The translations under genes were made by a program, and so were the position numbers. This document shows positions 60,382 to 64,000 of a DNA stretch of 64,000 bases, in pieces. Under the pieces are notes generated by a model. That model was given only the letters and a program-made list of their open reading frames with translations. It was not told the origin of the DNA and did not search any database. The stretch covers positions 15,027,667 to 15,091,666 of the forward strand of contig WMCF01000015.1 in assembly GCA_009792885.1 (NCBI GenBank), in the 5' to 3' direction. This stretch comes from Eremophila alpestris peregrina. Its lineage: Eukaryota; Chordata; Aves; Passeriformes; Alaudidae. Each line of letters starts with the position of its first letter. The stretch's first letter is position 1.

Positions 60382-63300
60382 CTACAACAATCCAAGCACA
60401 GGTTTCAAATTGCAGGCATAAATATCCTGCTGAGAACACATTTTCTGCTCCGTGTCACATTAAAATCACCGTAAATCCTGCTTGCAGTATATCATTTTGG
60501 GCAACTCTTGTGTCCTTTGTTCTATCAGATATAAGAAGCCAATACAGCCACGTGAAACTACATAAATCTTCCTTCAAGACTTGTCTTCTCCTCATTTTAA
60601 TAGCTTTCTCACAATAAAAAGCACCCTTCCCCCCTTCCCTGTGGCCTGCGTCTTCACTTTCACAATGTCTCCCTTAAGCCATTCAGTGATATGGAATGAC
60701 CTTACAGCAGGAGTGAGGAGACCTCTGTGGTACAGGACTCACTGAGGAAATGAAATGTGTCTGTATTAATCTGCTCAGTCAAAAGCTCAGTCTTGGAGCT
60801 AGGGCTCAGTCATACTTCTGTCAACAGATTTCACAAACATCATGTTGTTAATTAAGGAACAACGTTGAGGCTGAACAATTCCCCCACAAAACACTGATTA
60901 ATTACAAGGAGCTGCTTTGAACAGATGATGTGCCCGCATTCATTTTGCATTATTTGTTTTGTACTATTTGCTTTATGTTTCGCATTATATATATATTTCT
61001 AAAGGATTCCAGATGAATCCAGGAAAACACCTGGATTACAGCTTCAGGTTTACCATTCAGGTAACGAAAGTTGTTATTCTCTGCAGAATGATTGCCAAAA
61101 CTGAAATGCTAGATTTTGTACATTCCCTCCCCAGGTAATCTTCTTTCCTCTGACAGTGCTCTCAGCTTCCTCAGAAAACTCTAAGTGCAGCATCCATTAC
61201 ACTTTAGGCTTCATCAGGATTAAGAGGAAACATTTCTTTTTAAGTCCCATTTAGACTGAACTGCAAGAAAATATTATTACAACAGAATCTTCCTGTGGAA
61301 CCATTTTTGTGCAATTCAATACAATCTTTTCACCAGGATTTTATTCTATAAAACTTGAATTTCTCAACTACTCATTTTAAACATCTCATCTAGTCCTTTT
61401 TGGTTATATTTCTTTATATATATTTTACATGGTATGCATACCTTTCTGCAGGAGAAAGTATATGGTTATGGCAGGAAGATAAAGTGTAGTCATAACCAAC
61501 AGACACTTAAAACAAAAATTGGAAAATACTAGACCCAGCCAACTGTGTCACAGGATACAGACATGTGACACAGTTTATAAGACTCTGCTTTGCATGTACA
61601 AAGAATAATGAAATACTAATTGTTAAGTGATGATTTTGGCTTTTATTCTGAAACAATAATCACTTCCTTAAAAGGCAAGTAGCCTAAAATACAGAAAGGA
61701 CTAGTGACATGCTCTGTGCCCAAAGCCTTGGAAGAGGAGATTTTTACATTGCCTGATCTTTAACATCTTATTAACTGAAACATGCTTTCAGCTACAGCAA
61801 TAAGATTTGCTCTCTACAGCTGAATAGGCATGTTCAGCCAAGATCCCTCAAGAAAAATTGCAAAATAACCCATAACACCCACCCTGTGTACAATGGTGTA
61901 TCTGTTGTAAAACATTAACATGTGATTCATTATCACCATTTATTAATTTTCACTGGGCAGGAATAATCAGGTGGGCATCCTTGCATTTCATACTATCCCC
62001 TTGGATTAGACTTCACTTCTGAGCTTTGCTGGATACATATGCAGCAGGAATGTATTAAGTGGCTCTGATGAACAAGGTTGGCTGAATACAGACCCCAGAA
62101 AAGCCAAATGTAAACAAGACTCATGCAGAGCCTCTCCACTGCAAGAAAACACAAGGATAAGGCTCTCCAAAAGACTTGGGCAAAATCTTCAGCCTGCTGA
62201 ATTGCATGGGAACTGGATGTCAAAGATGCAATACAGCCAAGAACTCATCCCTGGAACAGAGTGTTTATTATAATTATGCTAGTAAATAAGAATAACCTGT
62301 AATAGTTTCTGGCAAAGTTAGCGTGTTTCCATGCATGAGGAAAATCAGTATCACAGAAACATCCTCCCTTTTCTTTGTTTTAGTCTCTCCCCAGTACTCA
62401 TTTATGTGTTGTTTTGTTGTAGAGTGTCTATGAAATAAAAATACCCTCCCCTCATTTTGTTTTTATCAGGCACAGTGGGTGTCTGTAAGGGATGTTCGTA
62501 AACATATCATCCTTCTGCCACATAGATTCTACCCATTTAAAAAGACATGCTGAAAACCTGTTTTCATCATATTGTACTTCCAGGGAGCTGCAGAGATCTG
62601 TGGAACTGTTATAGTTAATTCACAGCTCTGAACGAGCAGGAAAAAATCCTTTCATTGGTAAACATCAGCATCTTCATTGATTACATAATTAGAAGTTACA
62701 TTAAAAAATGCTAGAGGGTAATATATGCACAACAGGAGCACATTAGTTAATAAAATCTTTTCTCTACAGTTTTAAAATTTATTTCACAATTTCTAACTTT
62801 TACACTCTTGAGCTCACCCAGTGACTGGTATAAGGTAACTCACTGTGAACACATTTTTTTCATCCAGCATACAGTGACTTTTTCTGAGCAATGAGAGATT
62901 GCCTTAGAAAATCAGATTTTTATATGAGATTGTTCATTTCTTTTTTAGTTAGTAGATAAACAGTAGAAGAAATGCAGCATTGGAATCTAATTTAAACAGA
63001 GCATAAACTGTCTTATGATTGCAGCCGTTCATTAAAAAAAATAAAACAAAACTCCTAATTCTGTTCAAAATTATTCCCTCATGGTAGGATGCACATAATT
63101 ATACACTGTTTTAAAACACACTCTTCAAATAAATTCCTTTATATAAGACATGTTCCCATATGTAATTGTTCTTTTAAAATAAGCATGCAGCAAATTGTTT
63201 CTTACTCTTAAGAGCTTTTTCCTCCTCCAAGTCACAGCACGCTCCAAGCAAATGAGGCTTTACCAGTCCTGTTTGTGTTGTCTGTTTGACAGTGAGGGGA

Positions 63301-64000
63301 ACTGTGCTCCAGAAGTGCCTGCTTCCCTCACCCAGCCGCAAGGGGAGCCCGGGTTGGCCTGCTCCTGTGCTGACATCTCTGCAACAGGCACATGTCTGGT
63401 CGGAGTGATCCCAAGCATTCCACAAGTGCACCTGTTGCAAGCACCCACCCAGCACCTGCACCCCTGCATGTTCCTGTAAAGGGCAGTTGTTACACAAGCT
63501 CTGACAACGTTGTGTCATCTGCAGATTACCCATCCACCAAGGATGGCTTGCTGGGTCTCTGTTGATAAAGATTTCCAGGTGCTGCCAGATTCAATCACAG
63601 GGCTCTAGAGATAAAGATATTTCAAATTCCTCTTATATCAACTCAAGACATTTGACATTTAAATCCTAGCTCACAACTTGGATGAAATGAAATACAAAGA
63701 AAAGAAAATGTATCCCTACAGCAGCCCAGAAAATTGTTAACAGGAATATTTCTACCATAAAAGGGAAAAATTGTTGACAAATATTGTGCACGTTTCTGCT
63801 CGCCATTTGACCACCTCTAAGCAACCCCAACTGGAATAAACATTTAATTGAAATAACTATGACAACAACAGTTACAAAATGGTATTCTGGGAAAAGGTGT
63901 TGGAAACAGAGGTTTTACTTTCAGTTTATGGAGTTTCCCTGGTGTAACACAGGGCAGAATTCAGCTCAGAGTACCCTCAAATGTGATTATTTATTTCTCA
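60382..64000 (-). other. ENOX1: ENOX1 intron upstream of exon A (partial)
   Basis: Intronic sequence ending at the exon A acceptor. The preceding ENOX1 exon, expected to end near the EHEAALLAEKLK region of the protein, was looked for and not seen, so the intron extends past 64000. The stretch is mostly AT-rich unique sequence. It contains a short TA run near 60987 and a GC-richer block at about 63290-63480 (separate entry). I recognise no repeat or RNA gene. A minus-strand open frame at 63174-63533 has no recognisable family signature. Confidence 0.8.
63290..63480. other. GC-rich block of unknown identity
   Basis: About 190 bp richer in G and C than anything nearby, with CpGs (CAGCCGCAAGG, AGCCCGGG, GGTCGGAG) and repeated CACC/GCACC words. 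It is open on both strands in part. I recognise no repeat family, RNA or protein in it. Candidates are an old retrocopy, an unrecognised repeat or a regulatory element. Confidence 0.2.

Noticed and set aside
60215..60421. Plus-strand open frame over ENOX1 exon A
   Set aside because: It is the antisense shadow of a conserved coding exon.
60382..60439. Extension of exon A upstream to an in-frame Met (60439)
   Set aside because: The residues before DDSKF (from MFSAGYLCLQF) do not match ENOX1, and a good acceptor TTGTTGTAG sits exactly at the conserved boundary, so this is intron read through.

Overview
The window is vertebrate nuclear DNA, almost certainly from a bird and probably a songbird. 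It is AT-rich and almost entirely intronic. It carries several 5'-truncated CR1 LINE copies, whose 3' ends resemble the avian ATTCTATGATTCTATGAT tail, and one long terminal repeat of a type I recognise from passerine genomes. There is no bacterial-style gene density, operon or CRISPR array.

The only gene I can support is ENOX1 (ecto-NOX disulfide-thiol exchanger 1), on the minus strand. Five consecutive coding exons were found by translation and joined by splice phase. In transcript order they are 60381-60169 (213 bp), 46763-46657 (107 bp), 43395-43278 (118 bp), 23737-23553 (185 bp) and 9313-9206 (108 bp). Phases match at all four internal junctions and the exons read as 244 uninterrupted codons. 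They encode the middle and coiled-coil part of the protein. By memory of the human protein this is very roughly residues 275-518 of about 643. The N-terminal RRM domain lies beyond 64000 and the C-terminal catalytic region lies below position 1.

Layout, left to right on the plus strand:
- 1-9205: downstream intron, with a coding-like relic near 1061-1384 and a possible conserved element near 3400-4060.
- 9206-9313: exon.
- 9314-23552: 14.2 kb intron with one CR1.
- 23553-23737: exon.
- 23738-43277: 19.5 kb intron with three CR1 pieces, an 85-bp assembly gap inside one of them, an X-box-like site, palindromes and the LTR.
- 43278-43395: exon.
- 43396-46656: 3.3 kb intron with a GC-richer, conserved-looking block.
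- 46657-46763: exon with an unusual donor.
- 46764-60168: 13.4 kb intron with a head-to-head pair of CR1s, a perfect hairpin and simple repeats.
- 60169-60381: exon.
- 60382-64000: part of the upstream intron.

I found no convincing second gene, structural RNA or undescribed system. The best leads are splice-site and exon-phase features of ENOX1, an inverted CR1 pair able to form double-stranded RNA, an inverted RFX-like motif, and several intronic blocks that look constrained. Those last calls are by eye only.
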